Part shown: piece by piece, positions 36,803 to 43,947 of the stretch
Layout of the letters: each line of letters opens with the position of its first letter
Numbering within the stretch: position 1 is the first letter of the stretch
Source of the DNA: Marinobacterium profundum
GTDB taxonomy: Bacteria > Pseudomonadota > Gammaproteobacteria > Pseudomonadales > Balneatricaceae
Direction of reading: 5' to 3'
Length of the DNA stretch: 43,947 bases
Assembly: GCF_001528745.1 (NCBI RefSeq)
Contig: NZ_BCNS01000130.1
Coordinates: 1-43,947 of the forward strand
Position numbers and translations under genes: made by a program
Notes under the pieces: model-generated
What the model saw: the letters and a program-made list of their open reading frames with translations, nothing else
Databases searched by the model: none
What the model was told of the DNA's origin: nothing

Positions 36803-37744
36803 ATGAACCTTGAACGACTCGACCTTAATCTGCTTGTTTACTTCGATGTTTTGCTGCGCGAGCGCAACGTCACCCGGGCCGCCAGCCTGCTGGGTATCAC
36901 CCAGCCGGCCATGAGCAACGGTTTGCGACGCCTGCGCGATACCTTGAACGATCCGCTGCTTGTGCGTACCAGCGAGGGCATGCTGCCAACCGAGCGGGCA
37001 CTGGCGCTGCAGCCCATGATACGCCAGGCGCTGGCCACCATAGAGCTGGCGGTCGAGCCCAGTGTGCAGTTCGACGCTGCCAGCAGCGACCGGGTGTTTC
37101 GCATTATGACCAGCGATTATGGCGAATCGACCTTGATTCCGTTACTGCTTGAGCGTTTAAGTCAGGAAGCCCCCGGCGTGGTGCTGGATATACTGACTCC
37201 CAGTGACATGAGTTTTCTGGATGTTGAGCAGGGCCATGTGGATCTGGTGATTAATCGCTTCGACAGCATGCCCCAGGCTTTTCATCAGGTGACTCTGTGG
37301 CGCGACAGCTTTTCCTGCCTTTTCAGCGCCGACAATCCGATTGCCGCCGACTTTAATTTGCAGACCTACCTTGAGGCCAGCCATGTCTGGGTCAGCAAAA
37401 CCGGCATGGGGGCAAGCCTTGGCATTACCCCGCAGGATACCAAGCGCCTGGGCTGGGTTGATGAAGCCCTGAAGCGTATCGGTCATCAGCGCCATATTTC
37501 CGTCTTTACCCGCCATTACCAGTCGGCAGTGCATATGGCACAGCAGAAGAACCTGGTGGTGACCATTCCGGCGCGTGCTGCACTCTCCAAACGCAGGGAT
37601 GCGCGCCTGATCATGCGCCCACCGCCGTTCGATATTCCGATGTTCGAGTTGAAGATGGCCTGGAGTCCGCTGCTGCAGCACAACAGTGCCCACGAATGGA
37701 TACGCCGGCTGGTGGTGGATGTCGCCCAGGGCAGCAGCGCCTGA
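36803..37744 (+). CDS. LysR-family regulator divergent from aceA
   Basis: A 313-residue LysR-type protein of the NodD-like branch, starting MNLERLDLNLLVYFDVLLRE with the HTH AASLLGITQPAMSNGLRRLR. The effector domain runs from about 90 to 300. It lies 178 bases from the aceA start on the opposite strand, so control of aceA is possible. Equally, it could act on the MFS gene that follows in the same direction (60 bases downstream). Confidence 0.9.
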   Translation: MNLERLDLNLLVYFDVLLRERNVTRAASLLGITQPAMSNGLRRLRDTLNDPLLVRTSEGMLPTERALALQPMIRQALATIELAVEPSVQFDAASSDRVFRIMTSDYGESTLIPLLLERLSQEAPGVVLDILTPSDMSFLDVEQGHVDLVINRFDSMPQAFHQVTLWRDSFSCLFSADNPIAADFNLQTYLEASHVWVSKTGMGASLGITPQDTKRLGWVDEALKRIGHQRHISVFTRHYQSAVHMAQQKNLVVTIPARAALSKRRDARLIMRPPPFDIPMFELKMAWSPLLQHNSAHEWIRRLVVDVAQGSSA

Positions 37745-37803
37745 TATTTTGGCGGTGGATAACGTATTACCCCAGATGGGGAGTCTGTTCAGGGAGGTCC
37801 GCA

Positions 37804-39420
37804 GTGGTGTCTGCTAACAGCAAGGATATAACAGTCGATACGGGTTCGGCCTGGGCGCCCCTGCGTCATCCGGTGTATCGCATGCTCTGGTGCGCCTGGC
37901 TCACGGCCAATCTGTGCATGTGGATGAACGATGTGGCTGCTGCCTGGCTGATGCTTTCCTTAAGCGACAAGCCTGTGATGGTGGCGCTGGTGCAGGCGGC
38001 GGCCACCCTGCCGGTGTTTCTGCTCGGCGCGCCCAGTGGGGCTCTGGCCGATATTCTGGATCGGCGGCGTTACTTTATTGCCACCCAGCTCTGGGTGGCC
38101 GGTGTCGCGGCGGTACTCTGTGTTGTGGCATTGCTGGGCATGTTGACGCCCACGCTGTTGCTGTTGCTGACCTTTGCCAATGGTATTGGCCTGGCCATGC
38201 GCTGGCCGGTGTTTTCCGCCTTGTTGCCGGAACTGGTACCACGGGAGGAGCTGGGCCGGGCCATGGCACTGAACGGTGTCTCGATGAACGGGGCGCGGGT
38301 TATAGGGCCCATGATCGCCGGTGCCGTGATTGCCTGGGGTGGCACTGCCTGGGTGTTTCTGATCAATGCCGTGCTGTCGGTGCTGGTGGCACTGGCGCTG
38401 TTGCGCTGGCACCGGGAGCGCAAGGTTAGCGCCTTGCCGGCTGAGCGGTTTTTTGGCGCCATGCGGGTGGGTTTTCAGTATGTACGCCAGTCACCGGAGA
38501 TGCATGCAGTGCTGCTGCGTGCATCGACCTTCTTTATGTTCTCCATCGCCTCCATTGCGCTTTTGCCGATAGTGGCAAAGCAACTGCCGGGCGGCGATGC
38601 CGGAACCTATACGCTGCTGCTGGCGACCATTGGTGTGGGCGCAATACTGGCGGCTTTTCTGTTGCCACGGCTGCGACAGCGTATCGGGCGCAGTGAAATG
38701 GTGAATTACGGCACCCTGGCCAATGCCCTTGCCACTTTGATGCTGGCCTATGCCCCCACTATCTGGGTCGCCATGGCGGCGTTGCTGCTGGCCGGTTCCT
38801 CCTGGCTGGCCACAGCTAACTCCCTGTCGGTGAGCGTGCAGCTGGTACTGCCCGACTGGGTGCGGGCCCGGGGCATGTCGGTGTATCAGATGGCGATGAT
38901 GGGCGGCACTGCACTGGGGGCTGCTCTCTGGGGGCAGGTGGCAACCCTTGCCGATACACGCGTCAGCCTGGTGGCGGCGGCGCTTTGTGCCATGCTGGCG
39001 CTGGTGGTGTTGGCGCGGGTGCGGATTGAAACTGAGGGAACCCAGGATCTGACCCCACTGCAATTCTGGAACGAACCCGAGCTGGCCGTGCCGCTCTTGC
39101 CCCGTCAGGGGCCTATCATGACGCAGCTGGAATACCAGATTGAGGTGGCCCGGGTCGATGAATTCATGCAGCTGATGCAGGAAAGCCGACGCATGCGATT
39201 GCGCAACGGGGCTTTGTCGTGGGAGCTGTTCCAGGATGCCGCAGATCTGGGGCACTTTATCGAGTATTTCGTGGATGGCTCCTGGGTGGAGCATCTGCGA
39301 CAACACGAACGGGTGACGGCCCACGATCAGGCACTCTGGGAACAAAAACTGAGCTTTCACCAGGGGGACCAAGCCCCCAAAATCTCACACTATGTGGCTC
39401 GGCGGGTAAAGCGCGCCTGA
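37804..39420 (+). CDS. MFS transporter of the transmembrane secretion effector type (MFS_3)
   Basis: A 538-residue major facilitator with about 11-12 helices in the first 410 residues (for example WLTANLCMWMNDVAAAWLML and ALADILDRRRYFIATQLW). A soluble C-terminal region of about 110 residues (from TQLEYQIEVARVDEFMQLMQ onward) resembles a ferredoxin-like ABM fold. This two-part layout is the normal one for the MFS_3/EntS-like family, so it is not a new fusion. It starts at a GTG (37804, or the next GTG at 37807) behind AGGGAGGT; the earlier frame from 37696 overlaps the LysR end. The exported compound is unknown. Confidence 0.86.
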   Translation: MVSANSKDITVDTGSAWAPLRHPVYRMLWCAWLTANLCMWMNDVAAAWLMLSLSDKPVMVALVQAAATLPVFLLGAPSGALADILDRRRYFIATQLWVAGVAAVLCVVALLGMLTPTLLLLLTFANGIGLAMRWPVFSALLPELVPREELGRAMALNGVSMNGARVIGPMIAGAVIAWGGTAWVFLINAVLSVLVALALLRWHRERKVSALPAERFFGAMRVGFQYVRQSPEMHAVLLRASTFFMFSIASIALLPIVAKQLPGGDAGTYTLLLATIGVGAILAAFLLPRLRQRIGRSEMVNYGTLANALATLMLAYAPTIWVAMAALLLAGSSWLATANSLSVSVQLVLPDWVRARGMSVYQMAMMGGTALGAALWGQVATLADTRVSLVAAALCAMLALVVLARVRIETEGTQDLTPLQFWNEPELAVPLLPRQGPIMTQLEYQIEVARVDEFMQLMQESRRMRLRNGALSWELFQDAADLGHFIEYFVDGSWVEHLRQHERVTAHDQALWEQKLSFHQGDQAPKISHYVARRVKRA

Positions 39421-39469
39421 AGTGAGAGGGCAGGACTGCGTTAGGTGCCCAGCCCTGCAAAGCGGCACA

Positions 39470-40291
39470 TCAGCCTTGGGCCTGCCCCAGAATAGTGGCC
39501 AGCAGCTTTTCGATAACACGCACAAGCTCGGCGGATTTCTCTGCATTCAATGCGTCTGGGTGGGGTGATGCGAAGCTTTTGGAGTCATTGTCGAAGTACT
39601 GGCCTGAAGCCTCTTCGAACTCATCGGACAGGGACGCGCGAATCAGTATGTCCGCGCCGATGCGAATATCGTTACCGGCTATGCCGAATCCTTCTTTTAC
39701 CATCTTGCTGGCCAGCAATGATCCCGGGTTGACCGCGATGATGGCCGGACCCTCGGCCTTGAGCGCCAGCGCCAGGTGGCGGGACCAGATGGTTAGTGCC
39801 AGTTTGCTCTGGGAGTAGGCGGCCATCTCGGCCAAGGGGCGGCGCCCGGCCAGGGCCTCCAGATCCACCGGTGATTGCGCAGCCGATGACAGGTTTATCA
39901 CGCGCCCCGACGTTTTGATGAGCGGCAGCAGTCTTTGCGTCAGCAGATAGGGGGCCAGGGTATTGACGGCAAAGCGAATATCCAGCTTATCCGCGGTGGT
40001 TGTTTCTGGCGCGCGCAGGATACCGGCGTTGTTGATTAGAACATCCAGTGTTTCGTGCTTTGCAGCTATGGCTTTTGCGAGTGCCTCGACCTCCGCCATG
40101 GTCGAAAAATCGGCCAGATAACCGTCTATCTGAGCATTGTCGGTTAGCGCCGAAAGCGTTTGTAGGGTTGTTTCCAGTTTGGCCTGATTGCGCCCGTGCA
40201 CAAGCACATGGTGGCCCTGAGAGACGAGCATCTTCGCGGTCTCCAGGCCTATGCCATCGGTCGAGCCGGTGACGAGAATGGTTTTCTGCAT
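39470..40291 (-). CDS. Short-chain dehydrogenase/reductase
   Basis: A 273-residue SDR. The cofactor motif is TGSTDGIG, followed by LINNAG and the catalytic YSQSK with an upstream NLSSA serine. The segment GRVINLSSAAQSP and the length resemble the retinol-dehydrogenase-like SDRs. It is the last gene of a four-gene reverse-strand group (monooxygenase-like protein, DUF1330 protein, luciferase-like oxidoreductase, SDR) with a five-base gap from the preceding gene. Substrate unknown. Confidence 0.9.
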   Translation of the reverse strand: MQKTILVTGSTDGIGLETAKMLVSQGHHVLVHGRNQAKLETTLQTLSALTDNAQIDGYLADFSTMAEVEALAKAIAAKHETLDVLINNAGILRAPETTTADKLDIRFAVNTLAPYLLTQRLLPLIKTSGRVINLSSAAQSPVDLEALAGRRPLAEMAAYSQSKLALTIWSRHLALALKAEGPAIIAVNPGSLLASKMVKEGFGIAGNDIRIGADILIRASLSDEFEEASGQYFDNDSKSFASPHPDALNAEKSAELVRVIEKLLATILGQAQG

Positions 40292-40296
40292 AGGGT

Positions 40297-41274
40297 TTAT
40301 CTCCCTTGGTTCGAAAATTCGGGCAGGATCTCATCCGCCAGGCGTTGCAGGGTTGTGTCAGTATCCGCCTGATTGAAGCGCAGGTTCAGGGCAACATGGT
40401 TAACGCCGATCGCTTCCAGCGATGTCAGATACTCCCGCAGGTAGTTGATGCCCGACCGGAACCCCAAATGGATAGGCTGGGGAGGTTCCTGCGGATCCGT
40501 GGCCAAGTCTATATAGAGCGATTGTATGGCAGGTTTCGCTGGGCCGCCTGCGGCCTTAACGCGTTCACGCCAGTCGCCAATAATTTTGGCCTGAGTATCA
40601 ATAGCACGGGGATAGGTGATCCAGCCATGGCCGTTACGCGCTATCCAGTCGGGATCTTGCTGGCTGGAACCGGTAATCAGCAAGGGGACCCGGCCGCCTA
40701 CGGGCTTTGGCAGCAGGTCCATGCCGCCATAGGGGCTGCCAAAGGCGTTCTCGAATTCAGCCTTGTCTTCCCAGCTGCGCCTGATGTAGTCGAAGCTCTC
40801 GCGAAAGCGGGCTCCGCGCTCGGCGAAGGGAAGCCTGAACGCCGGATATTCTTCCGGGCGATCACCGGAGGCGACTCCCAGAATCAGGCGTCCATCCGAG
40901 AGGACGTCGACGCTCGCTGCGGCTTTGGCGACATGAGCCGGGTGGCGCAGCGGCAACACCAGGCTGGCGACTCCCAGGGCAATACGCTCGGTGCGCCCGG
41001 TCAGCAGGCCCAGATAGATGAAGGGGTCAAAAATCTGACCTGCATCGCCGAATGATGGCACATTGAAGGGCACGTCCCTCAACCAGAGGGCGGCAAACCC
41101 CAGGGTTTCGGCTAGTTGCACCCGCTCCAGGTGGCTCTGCATAGTAGGTACAGGCCCCGAGGCATAGTTTTCCAGTGGCACTACGAGCCCCAGGCTCAGC
41201 CGGCCCGGCTGAAAGGTGCTGTTATAGCCCCGATTTATATGCGGGAAGCTGCTGTACTGGGTTTCTTGTGGCAT
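40297..41274 (-). CDS. Luciferase-like (LLM class) flavin-dependent oxidoreductase
   Basis: A 325-residue TIM-barrel flavoprotein of the bacterial-luciferase family. Typical segments: SLGLVVPLENYASG at the start, LAETLGFAALWLRDVPF, LTGRTERIALGVASLVLPLR, HPAHVAKAAASVDVLSDGRL, LGVASGDRPEEYPAF and LLITGSSQQDPDWIARNGHG. Such enzymes use reduced flavin and oxygen to oxidise small organic molecules. It is followed five bases later by the SDR gene, which may reduce or oxidise its product. Substrate unknown. Confidence 0.9.
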   Translation of the reverse strand: MPQETQYSSFPHINRGYNSTFQPGRLSLGLVVPLENYASGPVPTMQSHLERVQLAETLGFAALWLRDVPFNVPSFGDAGQIFDPFIYLGLLTGRTERIALGVASLVLPLRHPAHVAKAAASVDVLSDGRLILGVASGDRPEEYPAFRLPFAERGARFRESFDYIRRSWEDKAEFENAFGSPYGGMDLLPKPVGGRVPLLITGSSQQDPDWIARNGHGWITYPRAIDTQAKIIGDWRERVKAAGGPAKPAIQSLYIDLATDPQEPPQPIHLGFRSGINYLREYLTSLEAIGVNHVALNLRFNQADTDTTLQRLADEILPEFSNQGR

Positions 41275-41333
41275 TTACTGTGTCTCCGAAAATCTGAAGG
41301 CGGGAGGCGCAGGGTGCGCCTCCGTCATGGGCC

Positions 41334-41648
41334 TCAGGCCAGATCGTCTTTGCCTTCAACAAGGTAGTGGTTGCTGATGGAGCCCGCTGTGCGTGCCTTG
41401 AGATGAGGCACGTACTCAGGGTCATTCATAAAGCTCACGGCAGCTTCCTTCGAAGGCCAGGCGATAAGGATGCGCAGCGCAGGGCTTTCGCTTTTCCCTT
41501 CACTATCCCCCTCCAGGCGCTCGTGGCTGGCGGTGCGGGCGAGGTATTTGCCACCATAGTGAGCGACCAGCCGGTTGGCAGGGCCTATATAATCCGGAAC
41601 CCATTCATCTGTGGTTGGCGTTACATCCAGAACCGAGTAGTAGGTCAT
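41334..41648 (-). CDS. DUF1330 family protein
   Basis: A 104-residue dimeric alpha-beta barrel protein of DUF1330. Segments: GPANRLVAHYGGKYLARTAS, RILIAWPSKEAAVSFMNDPE and YLVEGKDDLA. The related NIPSNAP/ABM folds occur in small monooxygenases and isomerases. Second gene of the reverse-strand redox group. Confidence 0.85.
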   Translation of the reverse strand: MTYYSVLDVTPTTDEWVPDYIGPANRLVAHYGGKYLARTASHERLEGDSEGKSESPALRILIAWPSKEAAVSFMNDPEYVPHLKARTAGSISNHYLVEGKDDLA

Positions 41649-41711
41649 AATCTTGATCTCCTGTGAGGAATAAGGGCGAGTGCCGGTGCAGACTGCCCCG
41701 GCGCTCTGGGC

Positions 41712-42062
41712 TTAGCGGGCGAAGCCACCAAAAGGTTTCAGCATCTTGGGCGCGAGTGCCGCGTGACGTACGCGCAGTTCTTCCGGCAGGTCACCCAGGT
41801 GCACCATGCGAGTGCCCGGAGCGGCGGCGAGCCAGCGGTCGGCAAACTTGTCCCAGTTGTCGATATGGATATGCGCGGACTCAACGGTGGCAAAACGTTC
41901 GTACACCAGTACATCGCCATCATCGGATACAAAGTACTGGTAGTTCAGGGTGCCACCTTCCTTGCGGGTTGCAGCAACGATCTCCTGCATAACGGCTTGG
42001 AACTCATCATGCTTGCCTTCGATAATTTTTGCTTCGACGATCCAGCCAATATTTTCAAACAT
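41712..42062 (-). CDS. Antibiotic biosynthesis monooxygenase (ABM) domain protein
   Basis: A 116-residue single ABM-domain protein: MFENIGWIVEAKIIEGKHDE, FQAVMQEIVAATRKEGGTLN, YQYFVSDDGDVLVYERFATV and HIDNWDKFADRW. ABM proteins act as cofactor-free quinone or aldehyde monooxygenases or as stress proteins. First gene of the redox group, with its promoter region shared with the divergent LysR gene at 42229. Confidence 0.87.
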   Translation of the reverse strand: MFENIGWIVEAKIIEGKHDEFQAVMQEIVAATRKEGGTLNYQYFVSDDGDVLVYERFATVESAHIHIDNWDKFADRWLAAAPGTRMVHLGDLPEELRVRHAALAPKMLKPFGGFAR

Positions 42063-42228
42063 GCTCTGCTCCGGTGTTTTTGACGCGGCTCCAGTTGAGC
42101 CGGCCGAGTGTGTTGGTTGAAGTGTTTGTTGATGTGTCGTTTGATGAAGTGAATCATAAATACTTTATTTGAAATTGATAATGGGGCAGTATTTGTAATC
42201 AGTTTTTAGAAATTATTGATAGTCACCT

Positions 42229-43134
42229 ATGAATATTGAGCATCTCAAACTTTTTCTTCGGGTCGCCTCTACCCACAACATCAGTCAGGCGGGGCAGGAA
42301 CTGGGGCTTTCCCCGGCGGTTGCCAGTGCGCATATCAGCAAACTGGAGGAGGGGCTTGGCGTGCGTCTGGTGCACCGAACCACTCGCAAGGTGTCGCTGA
42401 CCGAAGAAGGCGAGGCCTTTGTGCCCCATGCCGAAGATGTTCTGGCCAGTGTCGGGGCCGCACAGGCATCGGTCGGCTCGGGCAAGGATTCCCCGGCAGG
42501 CGTATTGAGAATCGCAGCGCCGGCGTCTTTTGGCCGTATGCATCTGATACCCGCCATGAAGGGCTTTTTGGCGCGCTATCCCGATCTGGGTGTTGATTTT
42601 CGCTTTTCGGACGCAGTGGTGGATCTGGTTGAAGGCGGGTTCGACATCGCCATACGCAACTCCAGCCTGAAGGACTCATCGCTGGTTGCGCGCAAGCTGG
42701 CGCCGGACAATCGCATTTTGTGCGCCTCCCCGGAGTACCTCGACAGGTTCGGTGAGCCCGCCTCGCCGCAGGATCTGCGCAATCACCAATGTATTAATTT
42801 GAGCGGGCTGGAAAACTGGGTGTTTGATTTGGCCGCGGGCCATCTGAGTATCAAGACAAAAGGCAGTATCAGGGCGGATAACGGAGAATCCGTGCGCGAT
42901 GCCTGTGTTGCCGGTTTGGGTATTGCGCGCAGCTCAACCTGGTGCATTTATGAGCATTTTCAGCGCGGCGAACTGGTGCAGATACTGTCCGACTATCCGC
43001 TGGTGGCTGATACCGCACTCTGGGCGGTTTACCCAAGTTCACGCTTGCTGGCCGGCAAGGTCCGGGCCTTTATCGACTATTTTGCCGACTACTATGGCAG
43101 CCCGCCTTATTGGGACCGGCAGACTGGAATTTAG
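42229..43134 (+). CDS. LysR-family regulator divergent from the redox operon
   Basis: A 301-residue LysR-type regulator of the DsdC/PgrR-like branch, with HTH QAGQELGLSPAVASAHISKL (residues about 17-36) and effector domain from about 90 (AGVLRIAAPASFGRMHLIPA). It is encoded 166 bases from the ABM gene on the opposite strand; the AT-rich spacer between them likely carries its binding site. It probably controls the four-gene operon in response to a reactive electrophile or quinone-like compound. That role is inferred from layout alone. Confidence 0.91.
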   Translation: MNIEHLKLFLRVASTHNISQAGQELGLSPAVASAHISKLEEGLGVRLVHRTTRKVSLTEEGEAFVPHAEDVLASVGAAQASVGSGKDSPAGVLRIAAPASFGRMHLIPAMKGFLARYPDLGVDFRFSDAVVDLVEGGFDIAIRNSSLKDSSLVARKLAPDNRILCASPEYLDRFGEPASPQDLRNHQCINLSGLENWVFDLAAGHLSIKTKGSIRADNGESVRDACVAGLGIARSSTWCIYEHFQRGELVQILSDYPLVADTALWAVYPSSRLLAGKVRAFIDYFADYYGSPPYWDRQTGI

Positions 43135-43215
43135 CAGAGGAGTGAGTTTGTTATCGATGTGGCGGGGTTACGCAGATATCGGGCCGCCGCATTCGAGGGC
43201 AGCCCAATAGGGACT

Positions 43216-43256
43216 CACCTGTAAATCTGTTGATCAGATTGACAGGTGTTTTTTTT
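43216..43256 (+). terminator. Rho-independent terminator after the LysR gene
   Basis: Stem CACCTGT/ACAGGTG continued inward by AATCTG/CAGATT (one mismatch between), a five-base loop and eight T residues. It sits between the LysR stop (43134) and the convergent tpx gene. Confidence 0.88.
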
Positions 43257-43264
43257 AAACCGGC

Positions 43265-43756
43265 TTAGAGCGCTTTCAGGGCTGCGTCGTAGTCCGGTTC
43301 GTCAGCGATTTCAGCCACCTGTTCTGCGTGCAGAACCTTGCCGTTTTCATCAATTACAACCACGGAGCGGGCCAGAATGCCGCTCAGTGGGCCTGTGGTG
43401 ATGGTCTGGCCATAGGCTGCGCCAAAATCGGAGCGAAAGCTGGAGCCGGTAGCAACCTTGTCGATACCTTCAGCGCCACAGAAACGTGCAGCAGCGAAAG
43501 GCAGGTCGGCGGAGACGCAAAGAACATTGATGCCGTTGTCGGCTGCGCGCTTGTTGAAGACACGGACAGAGGTGGCGCAGGTCGGGGTATCTACCGACGG
43601 GAAAATATTGAGTACCAGCTTGCTGCCGCGATAGTCGGCCAGCGTGGCTTCGCTGAGATCGGTTTTCACTAGGGTAAAGTCCGGCGCCTGGCTGCCGACA
43701 GCCGGCAGGTTGCCGCTGGTTTCAACCGGATTGCCTTTCAGGGTAATGGTGGCCAT
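43265..43756 (-). CDS. tpx: Thiol peroxidase
   Basis: A 163-residue atypical 2-Cys peroxiredoxin that reduces peroxides with thioredoxin. The peroxidatic Cys lies in the motif PSVDTPTCATSVR and the resolving Cys in RFCGAEG, at the family spacing. Start MATITLKGNPVETSGNLPAV, with QAPDFTL following. Complete and cytoplasmic. Confidence 0.95.
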   Translation of the reverse strand: MATITLKGNPVETSGNLPAVGSQAPDFTLVKTDLSEATLADYRGSKLVLNIFPSVDTPTCATSVRVFNKRAADNGINVLCVSADLPFAAARFCGAEGIDKVATGSSFRSDFGAAYGQTITTGPLSGILARSVVVIDENGKVLHAEQVAEIADEPDYDAALKAL

Positions 43757-43829
43757 GTGATACGTCCTGTGTTTTGCGTGAGGGTTCTAAAAACCTACTG
43801 AGGATACCACCTGTAGCGGGAATTAGAAC

Positions 43830-43857
43830 AGCCGCCACGGCGATAGCTGTGGCGGCT
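43830..43857. terminator. Hairpin upstream of tpx
   Basis: Perfect 9-bp arms AGCCGCCAC/GTGGCGGCT around a ten-base loop, directly beside the repeat that begins at 43859. It may be the terminator of a reverse-strand gene beyond the right edge. Confidence 0.4.
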
Positions 43858-43858
43858 G

Positions 43859-43947
43859 ACTAGGAGGCTGTCCGACAATACTCAACCTACTGCGAGCCAC
43901 ATGAGTTTGGCTGTTTTTTGTGCTGTTTTGCGTTAAATAGAACCACT
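43859..43947. repeat. Partial copy of the inverted-repeat element (right edge)
   Basis: It starts with the 17 bases whose complement forms 1-17, and continues with sequence related to 24394-24482: the same order of (A)GGCTGTCCGAC, CTACTGCG and TAGAACCACT, and a similar span (83 against 89 bases). It is cut by the window end. Confidence 0.7.

Noticed and set aside
37804-39420. Novel fusion of an MFS transporter with an ABM-like domain
   Set aside because: The C-terminal soluble part is the usual layout of the MFS_3 transmembrane secretion effector family.

Overview
The window reads as chromosomal DNA of a marine heterotrophic gammaproteobacterium. The Oceanospirillales/Marinobacterium type is my inference, not shown by a marker gene. 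Supporting signs are sulfatases with their own maturase, a glycine-betaine-type ABC importer, a 531-residue isocitrate lyase of the Pseudomonas kind, KatG and Tpx, and dense operons. No rRNA, tRNA, CRISPR array or transposase gene was seen.

Region 1 (1-8719, GC-rich): the left edge is the end of a repeat fused to a 92-bp relic of an ABC ATPase gene. It is followed by a LysR regulator and module A: a leaderless sulfatase, a sugar-type ABC importer (binding protein, two permeases, ATPase) and an anaerobic-type sulfatase-maturating radical SAM enzyme. Region 2 (8720-15678, strikingly AT-rich): a long gene-free leader and module B, a second ABC importer of different gene order with a second leaderless sulfatase, closed by a strong hairpin. 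Region 3 (15679-24278, GC-rich): a GntR/FCD regulator with two DNA-binding domains faces away from a tight seven-gene operon. The operon encodes a Zn-alcohol dehydrogenase, UxaB-like reductase, UxaA-like dehydratase, RhaM-type mutarotase, lactonase, plant L-galactose-dehydrogenase-like aldo-keto reductase and PfkB kinase.

Together regions 1-3 look like one catabolic locus. Sulfated monosaccharides are imported by ABC transporters, desulfated in the cytoplasm by sulfatases activated by the local maturase, and the freed sugar is oxidised. The enzyme set fits L-galactose -> L-galactonolactone -> L-galactonate -> tagaturonate -> altronate -> 2-keto-3-deoxygluconate -> KDPG. The kinase and the UxaB/UxaA/LgoD-like trio fit L-galactose better than L-fucose, because the 6-deoxy sugar could not be phosphorylated at C6. 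This assignment is the main candidate for something new and is an inference from family membership and order.

Region 4 (24279-43947) is mostly housekeeping or accessory: an inverted-repeat-bounded non-coding element, a glycine-betaine-type ABC operon, G-rich heptamer repeats on both sides of a terminator, a UPF0303 protein, a SnoaL-like protein, an MscS channel, KatG, a DUF1428 protein, a tandem array of hairpins, isocitrate lyase with a duplicated 3' tail, a LysR regulator, an MFS transporter, a four-gene redox operon with a divergent LysR, and Tpx. The right edge enters another copy of the repeat family seen at the left edge and at 24394, so both ends of the window lie in repeats.
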